From the NCBI GenBank assembly GCA_023053575.1, contig JAKZAP010000003.1, positions 2,208,561-2,272,560 of the forward strand: a stretch of 64,000 nt of DNA. Direction: 5' to 3'. This document shows, one piece after another, positions 12,003-22,568 of this stretch. Under the pieces are notes generated by a model. It had not been told where the DNA came from and did not search any database. It worked only from the letters and a program-made list of their open reading frames with translations. This stretch comes from Branchinecta lynchi. Taxonomy: Eukaryota > Arthropoda > Branchiopoda > Anostraca > Branchinectidae. A program made the translations under genes and the position numbers. Each line of letters opens with the position of its first letter. The first letter of the stretch is position 1.

Positions 12003-12560
12003 ACGACATTTTAGCCTTCCGTACCGACAGTTTGAGCCGTTGGTATTTTGAACCAGGGTAATTCTGGCCTCCCCCACCGACAGTAAGCCGTCGCCGTTTT
12101 GAACCAGGGTAACTTTGGCCTCCTCTACCGACAATTTGAGCCGTCGGCGTTTTGTACCAGGGTAACTTCGTCCTCCTCTAACGACAGTTTGAACCAGGGT
12201 AACTTTGGCCTCCCCTAACGACAATTTGAGCCATCGGCGTTTGAACGAGGGTAATTTCGGCCTCCTCTACCGACAGTTTAAGACGTCGGCATTTTGAACC
12301 AGAGTAATTTTGCCCCCCCCCCCCCCCCCCCCCCCTACTAACAGTTTGAGCCGTCGGCATTTTGAACCAGGTTAATTTTGGCGTCCCCTACCGACAGTTT
12401 GAGCCGTCGGCATTTTGAACCAGGTTAATTTTGGCGTCCCCTACCGACAGTTTGAGCCGTCGGCATTTTGAACCAGGATAAATTTGGCCTGCCCTACCGA
12501 CAGTTTCAGCCGTAGGTGTTTTGAACCGTGGTAGTTTTAGCCTCCCCTGTGAGCATTTTA
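12003..12560. repeat. Minisatellite of about 55-60 bp units with CCGTCGG palindromes
   Basis: About nine degenerate units built from 'CTACCGACAGTTTGAGCCGT', 'CGGCATTTTGAACCAGG' and 'GTAATTTTGGCCTCCC'. A run of C22 interrupts it near 12314-12335. Short minus-strand ORFs here are products of the repeat and are not genes. Confidence 0.85.
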
Positions 12561-12800
12561 AATTGTTGGCGTTTCGGGCCGATGACATTTTGGACGATTT
12601 CGATTTCGGTGTCTTCAACCTCAATTGTGGGCATTCTGAGTGTGGCAAAAAGATCAATGACAATGAAACGATTTTTGGGAACCACCCATTGTATTACCCT
12701 TAGATTTTCGCTTGCACTAACTATTCGTCGAAGGCTGGAACGCATTCCTGATTTATTCTCGGTTCGTGAGTGAGAGAAATGTGCTTTTAAAACTGCACTA

Positions 12801-12962
12801 CACTGTCAAAAAAATCTTGCAGTATTCACTAGTGGGATTTCTTGTCTCTAAAAAGATAATCTTATCTCTAGTTCGGATTAATCTTATCTCAGTACAAGAT
12901 TAATCCCAGTAGTAAATGCTGCAGTTAACTTTAATCCTTACTCGGAGAATCTTTTTACAGTG
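12801..12962. mobile_element. 162-bp Tc1/mariner-type MITE
   Basis: Flanked by TA (12799-12800 and 12963-12964). The termini are inverted: left CACTGTCAAAAAAATC, right complement CACTGTAAAAAGATTC. TA duplication with a CACTGT-start terminus fits Tc1/mariner derived MITEs. The interior is AT-rich and non-coding. Confidence 0.75.
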
Positions 12963-12974
12963 TAGACTAACAAG

Positions 12975-14057
12975 TGTTCGGTTAAAACTTGTTGAGGTCC
13001 CTAAGCAGTCAAACTTCGGCCGATTTGAAAATTTGCCATTTTCCAGTTCAGCAACACCGAGTAGACTAGTTTCTGAAATAAGGAAGTAAGTAATTTGTTT
13101 ATGACCCGCCATTTTGAAAAGGCGGAGTAAATGAGCAAAATAAAAAAAAAATGTCGCAGTATCAAACCTGGAGAAGTTTTTTTTTCTTTTTTTTTTTTTA
13201 ATCTACGAATCCTCACCTCTACACATCAAGAACTCTAACCCCAACCAAAACGACCACAACTGAAGACAAACAAACACCCCCAAACAGGAGCCCCTAAGAA
13301 CTACAGACACAGCCCAAGTCCATTATTACGAACTATAGTATTTACTTTAATCTATACTAACAAATTCATTATAAACATAAAAACTTTAAATCCGCCCCTA
13401 AGCAATGTTTATTTAATTTTCTACATTTTGTAAACAATTAATTTTCAATATCATGGGTCCTTTCTATTTTATTTAACAATAAAATTATTTTCTTAATCCT
13501 CTTTATTTTCTCGTCTAATTTGACACCGATATTATACAAAATTTAATTATATCAGCGAAAAAGCAGACTCTCAAATCAGGGAACCTGGAGAAGTCTTTGG
13601 AGTAGAAATTGAAAGCTATTGCGTTCTGCTCCTCAAAACTGTTGATAACTCAATTCAGTTAATTTATTTTTCAAAACCGATACAACGGTCAAGCCGATTT
13701 GGTGGTTCTCGTCCATATTAGCACCAATTATATACACAAGATAAAAAATCCTCAATAGAAGTTACGACAGTTTTGAAGTGACTGTTTTAATAAGATCCAG
13801 CATTAACAGACGTCATTGAGAGCACGCGTATATACAAAATCAAGATTCCACAAGGACGTTTTATAGTGGGGTTTTGGCAACAGGCTGATCCTTGGAACAG
13901 CCTTACCGAAGATGCGGTTAATGCTTAATCTATCAATCAATAATTTCAAGTGCATTGTTGATGGGATTTTTAACTCTGATCAGTTCGACTACTCAAAATT
14001 TCTTACAGTTATTTAGAGGCGAAAGCCTTTTCTCTTGCTTTGTATTATAATTCTACA
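12975..14057. other. Region without a supported gene
   Basis: AT-rich DNA with a T-rich stretch at 13180-13200. I see no coding sequence, RNA gene or clear repeat that I can support. Confidence 0.5.
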
Positions 14058-14236
14058 CTAGTTCGGATATAACAAAGACTTGTGAAACATAACAAAATAT
14101 TCAAATCTGTTTACAGTTAATGAGATAGAAAGGTTGACGAAGGCGGGGACAAAACTTCTTAGGGAACGAGTCGTTGTGTCTTTAATTGGCTGCAATTTAG
14201 GTACTGGCTGGGCTACCACTCTCTCAGGCCTTACTC
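14058..14236 (-). pseudogene. LINE 3'-end fragment (RT C-terminus)
   Basis: The minus-strand translation includes 'PVPKLQPIKDTTTRSLRSF' followed by 'VPAFVNLSISL'. This matches the end of the fragment at 47328-47570 ('PVPRLEPVVALRTRY', 'SFVPSFVRLYNS'). Both resemble the last residues of CR1/L2-type RT proteins. A run of about 15 G interrupts the sequence near 14255. 5'-truncated and dead. Confidence 0.5.
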
Positions 14237-14315
14237 TTGCCGCTGAAAAATCTGGGGGGGGGGGGGGGGTATCACGTAATGCTGGTGGATTCAAGATTTA
14301 AGTTCCAAACACTAG

Positions 14316-14500
14316 TGAGATAATAATAATAATAACAGATTTATTGCCCATCATAATGCACAAACGTACATAAAGACGGGGTAATTAAATGAAGAAGAAG
14401 AAAAAGAACAAGAAAGAAAAGAATATTACTGTCAACAGAAATAATGGAAAGAACACAAGATACGTAAAAATGCGGGGCTTTCAGAAACTAGTGCACTTGA
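14316..14500 (-). mobile_element. LINE or SINE 3' end with (TTA)n tail
   Basis: ATAATAATAATAATAA at 14317-14335 on the plus strand is followed by 'CAGATTTATTGCCCATC', the look of a minus-strand LINE 3' terminus with a trinucleotide tail. The body upstream is not identifiable. Confidence 0.4.
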
Positions 14501-14719
14501 AACGCTTAAACTGGACTAAGGCGAACTAACTCGACCGTTAGTCATCATTCTGAGCCTCGTTTTCGTTGCAATAGCGCTGCCGCATGGCTGCTGCAGCACT
14601 TCTTTGCTTTTGTATAATATGCGTTTTTGGATTCACTTTCTTCTTGGTTGAAGCGGCAGCGCTGCAGCATCTTGCAGGGAAGCACGGACTTGGTCGGGGA
14701 GAAAGTCCGTGACTCTCGA

Positions 14720-14854
14720 GAAGCGCTGCCGTCTTCTTCGGAAGCGCTGCCGTCTTCTTCGGAAGCGCTGCCGTCTTCTTCGGAAGCGCTGCCGTCTTCT
14801 TCGGAAGCGCTGCCGTCTTCTTCGGAAGCGCTGCCGTCTTCTTCGGAAGCGCTG
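14720..14854. repeat. 21-bp GC-rich minisatellite, six full units and one partial
   Basis: Unit GAAGCGCTGCCGTCTTCTT plus CG. The copies are virtually identical. Because 21 is divisible by three and the unit has no stop in any frame, several overlapping ORFs of 90-185 codons arise on both strands; none has other support. AGCGCT is a palindrome in each unit. Confidence 0.9.
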
Positions 14855-15929
14855 CAGTGCAAAAACGGATGTAGAAAGAATCAGTCCGGAATCGGCCGAG
14901 AAGTGGACCTGCAGCATGCAACAAAAACGAGGCTCTGTCCTTATGCATCATGTCTTTTCCCGCTTCTTAAGAAAGGTAATGTAAAAAGAATCCGGATAAA
15001 TTACTTCAAATTCTGCAAATTTCTTCTGTATCTTCCACCTTGGACAAAAAACCGGATTCTTGTTAGCAAATTTTTAGTTCCTGAGACAACTTTAAAGTTG
15101 GAGGTACTGCACAGAAAAATCTCTGGTACGGCTTATGCGCGCCTATCCCCTCACCACCGTCTTATCCGTTTCTTTCGTTGATTTTGTGTATATTTTATTT
15201 TCTTTGTTTTGTGTTTCTTTACTTATTCCTACTCCACCATATTTACTTCATGCACTATACATACGTCATAACTATACTTTCAAATCTGCACTTGCAGAAC
15301 ATATTTCCGAAAACTCATCCCGTTCAGTATATCTTAAAAAGCCCAAATTCTTGCAACGTGCACCGGACTCCATCAAACCATTCGAGAAGCCGTTGAGATA
15401 AAGAAAAACCGAGCAGGCATTAAAGTCCTAATCCAAACATTCCATTTTTTTCTTAGTAATCGCATGCCACAGGTTTATTTTGAATTGAACGCGATTGCCG
15501 GGTTGTTGTTTCGGCTCGAGAAAATACCCACGCCGAAAGTCTTCTTTTCTAGATGACGAGATTTTCCAGGATTGATTACCAAAGAATTATAAGACCTAGT
15601 TGATAATTTTTGTATGTCTTCAGAGGTACCACACTGGTCTTGGTTTTTTTTTTTTTTTTTTGTATTTGTAATAAACAGTTGGAGCATTAGAAGGAAATTA
15701 TTATTTTGACCCTTTACTCCTACGTGCCACAACAGCTGTCCGGGATAATCGGCTGAGATTTAGTCGAGAGAGAATTATTTCAAACCTAGGAAATTCGGTG
15801 TTTCTTTTTTTTATTTGCTCATTGTTTTACGGTGTTTCTAGTGGTTTTGAACATTCATAGTGACAGTAGGGATGGTTTGCATTGTGTATGTGGTAGAAAT
15901 ACCATTTTTTGTGGCCCGTTTTAACCGAG

Positions 15930-16335
15930 ATACAGGCGAGTACTCCCTACCGGAAACGTGGAACGGGGTCATTAAGGAAAGAAAATTAAAGTCTCGGTCC
16001 CTTATTAACAACAAAACCGAAGTCGATCAAAATGCAGAAAAAAATGTTTCCTGTCATCGCCCCAATCGTGCAGCAAAAACAGCAGCAGTGTCAAAAATTA
16101 AATCTCAGCACTAGTTTTTCCGTGCAGTAATTATTCAAAGTAATAGATACAGGCGAGTACTCATAATAGAAACGTAGAACGATGTCATTAACAAAATAAT
16201 ATTTAAGTTTTCAGCCCCTTATTAATAAAAAAACCGAAGTTGACCAAGATGCAGAAAAAACCTTTCCTGTCATCGCCCCAATCATGCAGCAAAAACAGCG
16301 TCAGTGTCAAAAATTAAATCTCAGGACTAGTTTTT
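15930..16335. repeat. Tandem duplication, period about 217 bp
   Basis: 'GATACAGGCGAGTACTC' through 'GTCAAAAATTAAATCTCAG' occurs at 15930-16110 and again at 16147-16326 with moderate divergence. The first copy lies in an 84-codon ORF (15860-16114), but the second copy does not keep the frame, so I do not call a gene. From 16340 to 17700 I see no supported gene, only low-complexity C/T-rich DNA at 16640-16760. Confidence 0.8.
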
Positions 16336-18375
16336 TTCATTATAGTGGTATTTGAAGATAATTTACTTTAATAAGATAATTACAGTCGGTAGAAGCTTCA
16401 GTTATTTATTACAGGTTTATTTCTTTCCCCGAAGTTGAACCAGAAGATTGACAGCCTGACGAGGACCCTTGCCAGGAAGGGCCGAAATATCGCTGATGAA
16501 GAGTCATAACTGACGTATCCGTTGCAAACATTGTTTGAATAAATACTTCATGTATTGTGTGGGTGATAAAGAAATTAAATAAAATTAAAATTAGATGGAG
16601 ACACTACCATACATTCTACATACGTAAGATAGTTTTGATTCTAATTTCTCTTCATTTTCTTTGCTTTTCTTTTTTTCTTTGCTTTCTTCCTTCATTTCTT
16701 TTTGTTCTTTCCGTTTTCTTTTGAAAAAGTATGTGAAAATTGGTCTAAAGAGAAGCTGTTGTTGTTTTTTTACTGCCCCCCACAGGCCCATTCGGGCTTT
16801 CCTGCAGTCAGAGGAATAAACCACAGGTTTAAAGGATGGTAAGAGGATTATGACAAGGTGTGTTCATGTAGTTCGGCACGTAAAGTTGGTTGTGTAATAA
16901 AGAGTGTTAACTTTCTTTTCAAGATCACATCGGTATTATTTCTATCCCTTGTCTTGGGTACCCTAATCTGAAGAGATAGCACCTTCTGGTAACCTAATTG
17001 GTAGCCCGGCACTGAACCTAGCTTTCGTCACAAAGAGCTAAGCTCATCGTTCCGCCTGTTTTACAGCCTCAGTTTCAGTACCTTCGCCTCAAGCTTAAAC
17101 AGCCGCTACGAACTGACTGAATTTTCGAGAACTATTTCTTTTATAACTTCCTGTTCCGTTACTATGGTGTGGTTCATACACGGTGTCCGAGCTTGGAGTG
17201 TGTCTCTTTGCACTTCGCCGTTGGTTTGGAGGACTGGACTCCGGTTTTTCCTTCGGCATTCCTTCTGTTCACCCCTAGTGGTTGATGTGACTGTGCAGCC
17301 GAGAAGAGAGGCCCAAGAGTTCCGCAACTAAAAATAAGACGTTTTTAGGGTCCCTGTGTGACGGAGTCATTATTACTTTCAAGATGCAGTCCCCTGGCCA
17401 TTCAATCGACTCCGCGCATTCAATTCCGTTCAGTGTATCAGTTTTTGTATCAGTTGTTAACAGGGACGCAAAGAATAAACATCGCTCGTTTGCTGTACTC
17501 CGTAGAACCATTGTAGACCGGCTAGGCTATCACACCCTGCTGATTCCGTGCATCAGTGGACGACGGTGGAGGGCGAATCCGACCAATCATCTTACAGAGA
17601 TCCGTAGAGCGTGTAACTACGCTCCCGAGCGTGGTAAGCAAATAGTTACTATTTCGAGAAGGTTGGAACGGAAGTAGTAAGTAATAGTTACTATTGTAAG
17701 AAGGGTGGAACACGCCCTATAAGACTTAGTCCAAAGAACGCCAGCGATCCTGAGGCAGAAGAAGTAAACGTCTCCGTACGACTCAAACAACCGGTTTCAA
17801 CCGGATTCCGAACGAACTATATATCCCGGTAAAAACGATTTCCATATACAAATTCATCGTCTCTTCTTACCCCTAAATCTGTCATCTAATCAACTTCACA
17901 TAAAACTTTTACTTTTAACAAACTTTCCGGTTTTGTCTGAATCCCGGGCGAACTACTTGCCCGGCGAGAAAATTGTTTTCATCACCCTGTTCAGCATGTC
18001 TTCTTACCCCTAAATCGAACATCTAATCAACTTCAAACAAAACTTTAATTTTTAACAAACTTTCCGGTTTTTACGGCTTTCTGGACGATTCCGGGCGAAT
18101 TACTCGTCTGACGACAGATTGGTTTTCACCATCGTGTTCAGCATATCGTCTACACCATAATCGACTATCACGTTATCTGTTTTAAAAAATTTCATTTGCC
18201 CCTTAATTTCAACCCCCTCTCCCACCCTTGAATGTAGGGCTACATCTACTAACTCGACCTTACTCTTGACCCAAAGAATCCTTACCGAGATCCTCACACC
18301 AAGTTTCATCAAAATATCTCATTCCCGTCGAGAGTTATAGTGCGCACAGACGGACAACTTTTGCGATGTCCCAGG

Positions 18376-19060
18376 TGTTGTGTCGGTCTCTATGTCAAGG
18401 CGTCGAACTAGCTCTATATATATAGCGATGGAAACATAATTCGTCAGTATTTCTAGTTTATAATTGCGTCGAACTAGCTCTATATATATAGCGATGGAAA
18501 CATAATTCGTCAGTATTTCTAGTTTATAATTGCACAAGTGATGATTCAGAGCTGAATTCAAGAGATGTAAGTTACCGAATGAATCATACCTTGATTTAAG
18601 CCAGGATTCATGCTAACTTCTAGCGCTGAAGTAGATTTACGTAAAAAAAGAAAGGAAATGTGATCCTCCAGTATTTCTAGCTTTCAATTGCACAAGTGAT
18701 GATTCAGAATTAAATTCAGAGACGTAAGTTATAAAATGAGCACTAAATATAGCATGAATCACGCCTATATTTAAGCCTGGATATGCAATCTTCACTCGTG
18801 CGAAGCTCGTTCCAGCCTTAGCGCTGGGTCATTCATTATTCGTCATTCTAGGATTATTCGTCAGTCGTTATTTACCAGTCATTCATGACTTAGACTGTCG
18901 TTATTATCAACGATTGTATTTACCCGGATTGGGATTTACATTATACAGGATAAGCCCGAAATATAACTATTTGTATGTTAATGCAAAGCCTAGTCCACTA
19001 CCGCCCTTACTTACCCGCCGCCCTACCAGCCACCCTAAGACTACGGCGTCAGACACAACA
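18376..19060. mobile_element. 685-bp DNA transposon nested in family 2 copy 2a
   Basis: Inserted between 'GATGTCCCAGG' and 'ATAGGTATCCC'; intact family 2 copies read 'GATGTCATAGGTATCCC' there, which fixes the insertion point. The ends are inverted: left TGTTGTGTCGG, right complement TGTTGTGTCTG. A short target duplication around 'AGG' is likely. The interior has a 66-bp tandem duplication and no ORF I can support. Superfamily unknown. Confidence 0.65.
18402..18533. repeat. 66-bp tandem duplication, two near-identical copies
   Basis: 'GTCGAACTAGCTCTATATAT' through 'TATTTCTAGTTTATAATTGC' occurs twice back to back. A more diverged piece of the same unit ('GTATTTCTAGCTTTCAATTG') is at 18672. It contains the self-complementary word CTATATATATAG. 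Confidence 0.9.
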
Positions 19061-19774
19061 ATAGGTATCCCACCACTTACGTTTTGGGATCCCAAAAATT
19101 AGCTTTTTTTTTTTTCAATTAAACCTATAATATTTCCCCAATACAGTAGCTATATGAAAGTATTTCGTACATACAACTTTCTCGTACAACTACACAACTA
19201 CACATTTATGTCGGGTTACAGTTAAAAAATTCAGGATTGGATACGACCCTAGAGACGATGATCATTCTTCTCTTCGCTTGGGCCTGTCTCCTATTTGTGA
19301 TATTTGTTTGATTTCTGATTCTGTGGAAAGGACCAATCTTGGTTTGCCAATCCATGACAAAGAAGGGATTCTCGGGGCAGGATTTCCATTTTAATTACGG
19401 ATCTATGTTCGAAGTATATTTTATTCTTCTGTTTGTCATATTTACTGGCGTTCTGCCATTCTCCTGAAATTGCCAATATTACTGTGCCAACTGAGAACAA
19501 AGAAGTAAAACAAAAGACATTGTTTTCGGTGAGATTCTCGGGTGACGTTTTTCATTTTAATCACAGGTAAATATTCGAAATATCTTCAGTCATCTAGAAT
19601 CCTTCTTGATTAAGGTAACCCACATTTAATTCACTATTGCAAGCCAGAACTCGGTACGGCAGTTGAATGGCGATCAAATCACATGGTTGGGCTCTACCAG
19701 AAAAGTTGCCAGCACAATAATCGGAGAGAGAGAAACACGTTTAACTTCTGTATAAAGGAAAGACAAAGACATTT

Positions 19775-20180
19775 GGGATCGACTAAAACCAGGAAGGGAA
19801 GGGACCGCTAGAAAGCAGGAAGGCATACTAAAACCGGGAAGGGCATGCTAAAACGAGGAAGGGCATACTAAAACGAGGAAGGCTGTCGCCACAATTCGCC
19901 GCAACGTTCCCTTCCTCTATTTAGTATTCTTTGAGGAGTAGGCAACTATAAGATGGTGAACTTTGAATTTAAAATCGGAGGATTTTAGTCGGCTACCGTC
20001 AGAACGAGAGATAAAAAGGTGAATTACAAATTTTATGGTTACCGACCACTCACTGAACTTAATGCCTAACCATGTCTGGATACTAAAACGAGGAAGGGAT
20101 AGTGAACTTTGAATCTGAAAAGTTGCCAACTCCTCAAACAGTACCAAATAGAGGAAGAGAATGGTGCGGCGAATACTCTA
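19775..20180. mobile_element. Second foldback element copy, right arm lost
   Basis: Begins GGGATCGACTAAAACCAGG like the element at 10450 and carries repeated 'CATACTAAAACGAGGAAGG'. The middle words 'GGTGAACTTTGAATTTAAA' and 'GTGAACTTTGAATCTGAAA' occur twice, so this copy is internally duplicated. It lacks the matching right terminus. Confidence 0.6.
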
Positions 20181-20429
20181 TATGACTAAGTCCAAAACAC
20201 GCCAGTGATTCTCAGGAAGAAGGAGTCAACGTGTCCGTAACGACTCAAACACAACGACTCAAATCCTGAGTCAGCGCAGCTTTGACACCGTTTCTTCCTT
20301 TCTTCCGCAGATACCCGTAGATTCTGCACCAGCAGGGAGAGATAGTCATCAAGAGTATTCTCAGGGTTCCATTCAATTCCCTGATGAGTCGTCGGGGAAC
20401 GGCGAGAATACCAGAAAAAATTAAGCTTT

Positions 20430-22160
20430 AGAGACACTGTGTTGCTTTCAGGGGGATTGTTGTCTCAGTTACAAGTTTACTATGCGAATAGTAACTAAGA
20501 TGTACGATTCCATCAGATAACAGACTGACACACACATTGTTAATGTTTCGGAAAAAGTGTGATGTGAGCATAGGTGTTTCCCTATGCTAAACCCCAAAAA
20601 TGATTCGAGACGTTCTTTTTATGGAAAACTGAGTCTCCTAAGGCTTCTTATATCAGCGACCACAATAAATGACCTCATTATATGACTGGTCCATGTTCAA
20701 CAACTCAAATTGCTTGGCCATGTCCAGCGTAACAAGACCAAAGATTTCGATGGGATCCCAAAAATCTAACATTTGATTCAAACAATTGGGTCATGTCTTC
20801 GCCGTTCAGCCTTCGTCAGGTTCCTTGAATATTTTTACTGTTAAAATAAAGTTCAACAATGGATTCAGCATGTCTCCTTGCCCCGATACCGAAGCTCTAA
20901 TCCATTTCAGAAACAAATTTGAGCTTCAGCCAAATTTCCGGTTCCAGCCGAATTCGTGATGAACCATTTGTTCAGCAAGAAATCTAAGTTCACATATGGA
21001 TTCAGCGGACCTCCTTACCCCCTCAATGAACATCTTATTAGCTTATAAAACTTACATGTTTTTTACCGTGAATTCCAAACCCATCCTCTGCCTCTAAAGA
21101 TAGGACTAAAGAACACATCTACGAACTTCACCTATACTTTACCAGCGAATCCTCATTGAACAACATCCTTGCTTGATATTTCCTCGTTTGAAAATTATCT
21201 ATCAACCCTTCAACCTTCGATTGCACAAGACCTCTCCGACGTCCGCAGAATATACAAATGGAAGCCGGCATCCACACGCAGAGCTATACTAGTTTGAGAA
21301 CAAGACTGCTGCTATAGCCGAAAACTAGTCGACAAATTGTGTGTCCAGTTTTCGCCGGGTTCCTGGTGGACTACTTATCCGGCAAGAAAATAACTCTCAT
21401 ATTCGAATTCAGAGTGTCTCCTTACCCCTAAACCAACTATCTCAATAGCTTTCGAAAATATTTTGTTCCCCTTAATTTGAACCCCCCTCCCTCACCCGTT
21501 AATCAAGGGCTACAGAGCCCATCTACGAACTCGACCTTACTCTTGACCCAAAGAATCCTCACACCAAGTTTTTTCAACATATCTCATTCCCTTCGAGAGT
21601 TATAGTGCGCAAAGACGGACTCCACTTGCGTTTTGGGATCCCAGAAAGTCAAATAAGTCAAATTTGTAGTGTCTATAACCAGAACCAAATGAAGTTTTAG
21701 AGACACTGTGTTGCCTTTCAGGGTGATTGTTGTCCCGGTTACAAGTTTACTATGCAAATACTAGTGCACCACTAATATCTGACACAAAGATGCATGATTA
21801 CATCAGACAACAGACGGACACACACACTTGTTAACGTTTCGGAAAAACTGTGGGGAGCAGAAGTGATTTTAGACATTCCTCCTTCAACCCGTACATAAAA
21901 TCTGGGGATCGATAAATCCATCTCCAGTTTTTAATTTGTTATGAACAACCAATGAGAGAGGAGCATCCTAAACTTCTTAAAAATCGGTCTTAAAACGTCT
22001 AAAAACCGAATTACGAACAGGTGTGTCCGTATTGGGTCCCGGGCATTACAGTTTGGTAAGACACCAAACATGATTCGAGACGTTATTTCAGAAGAAAACT
22101 GAGTCTCCTACGCTTTCATCAGCGACCACAATAAATGACATCCTCATATGACTAGTCCAT
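20430..22160. repeat. Dispersed direct duplication (20430-20700 and 21698-22160)
   Basis: Two blocks share, in order, 'GAGACACTGTGTTGC', 'ACAAGTTTACTATGC', 'GATTCGAGACGTT' and 'CAGCGACCACAATAAATGAC'. They flank family 2 copy 2b at 20731-21646. The second block is interrupted at its right end by LINE B. No coding capacity is visible. Confidence 0.7.
20731..21646 (-). mobile_element. Family 2 repeat, copy 2b, both termini present
   Basis: Runs from 'AACAAGACCAAAGATTTCGA' plus TGGGATCCCA at the left to 'CGTTTTGGGATCCCA' at the right. In family orientation it starts with the GGGATCCC palindrome and ends with 'TTTGGTCTTGTT'. The interior has several degenerate units with 'TTTCCGGTT' and 'AGTCTCCTTACCCC' type words. 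Non-coding. Confidence 0.75.
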
Positions 22161-22163
22161 CTT

Positions 22164-22193
22164 TAAGGTTCAAGGTTCAAGGGTTCAAGGTTC
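22164..22193 (-). repeat. LINE B terminal 7-bp repeats
   Basis: Four copies of AAGGTTC (one with an extra G) on the plus strand form the 3' terminus of LINE B; on the element strand this reads GAACCTT. Short terminal repeats in place of poly(A) are characteristic of CR1/L2-type LINEs and are used in priming. Confidence 0.75.
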
Positions 22194-22568
22194 TTTTAAT
22201 ATAAACAATAGATACAAAGTATTAGGTAACTCAAGGCTGAGAGTACAGCTCGAATGCAATTGAGCTACCGTTAAGAAACACTAAATATGCACAAAAATTA
22301 AAAATAAATAGTTCTCTTATCCAAAAGGAACAAAAAAAAACGAGACAGATTAACCAATCTTGGCAGAAATAAATAAAAAACAAATCCCGTGCCGTACGAT
22401 ACCATTTCCATCCTCCGCGCACCATTTTGAGACACAATTAATTTTACAACTTAAAACCAAGTGAGTCATAGGACATCTGGAGGCCTCATGGGCGAACCCC
22501 GGAGACCAACCCAATACTTAAAAAAAAAAAAAAAAAAAAACATCCTTAAAAAAAACCATTTTTTCATA

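Larger units (their letters stand above)
17795..19100 (-). mobile_element. Family 2 repeat, copy 2a, truncated and split
   Basis: Contains the family 2 words 'CATCTAATCAACTTCA', 'AACAAACTTTCCGG' and 'CCCGGCGAGAAAA' in degenerate units of about 120-130 bp, then 'CTCACACCAAGTTTCATC'. It ends at the palindrome TTTTGGGATCCCAAAA (19081-19096), separated from the body by a nested element at 18376-19060. The opposite terminus is missing. Family 2 is non-coding and non-autonomous. Confidence 0.75.

Noticed and set aside
11850..12360. Minus-strand ORFs with repeated 'SVEEAKVTLVQ'
   Set aside because: Translation of the minisatellite; the frame is lost between units.
14538..15181. Overlapping ORFs of 90-184 codons around 14.7 kb, some rich in Ser-Glu repeats
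   Set aside because: Produced by the 21-bp repeat without stops; the non-repeat parts show no coding signature.
15860..16114. 84-codon ORF at 15.9 kb as a host gene
   Set aside because: It overlaps a tandem duplication whose second copy breaks the frame.
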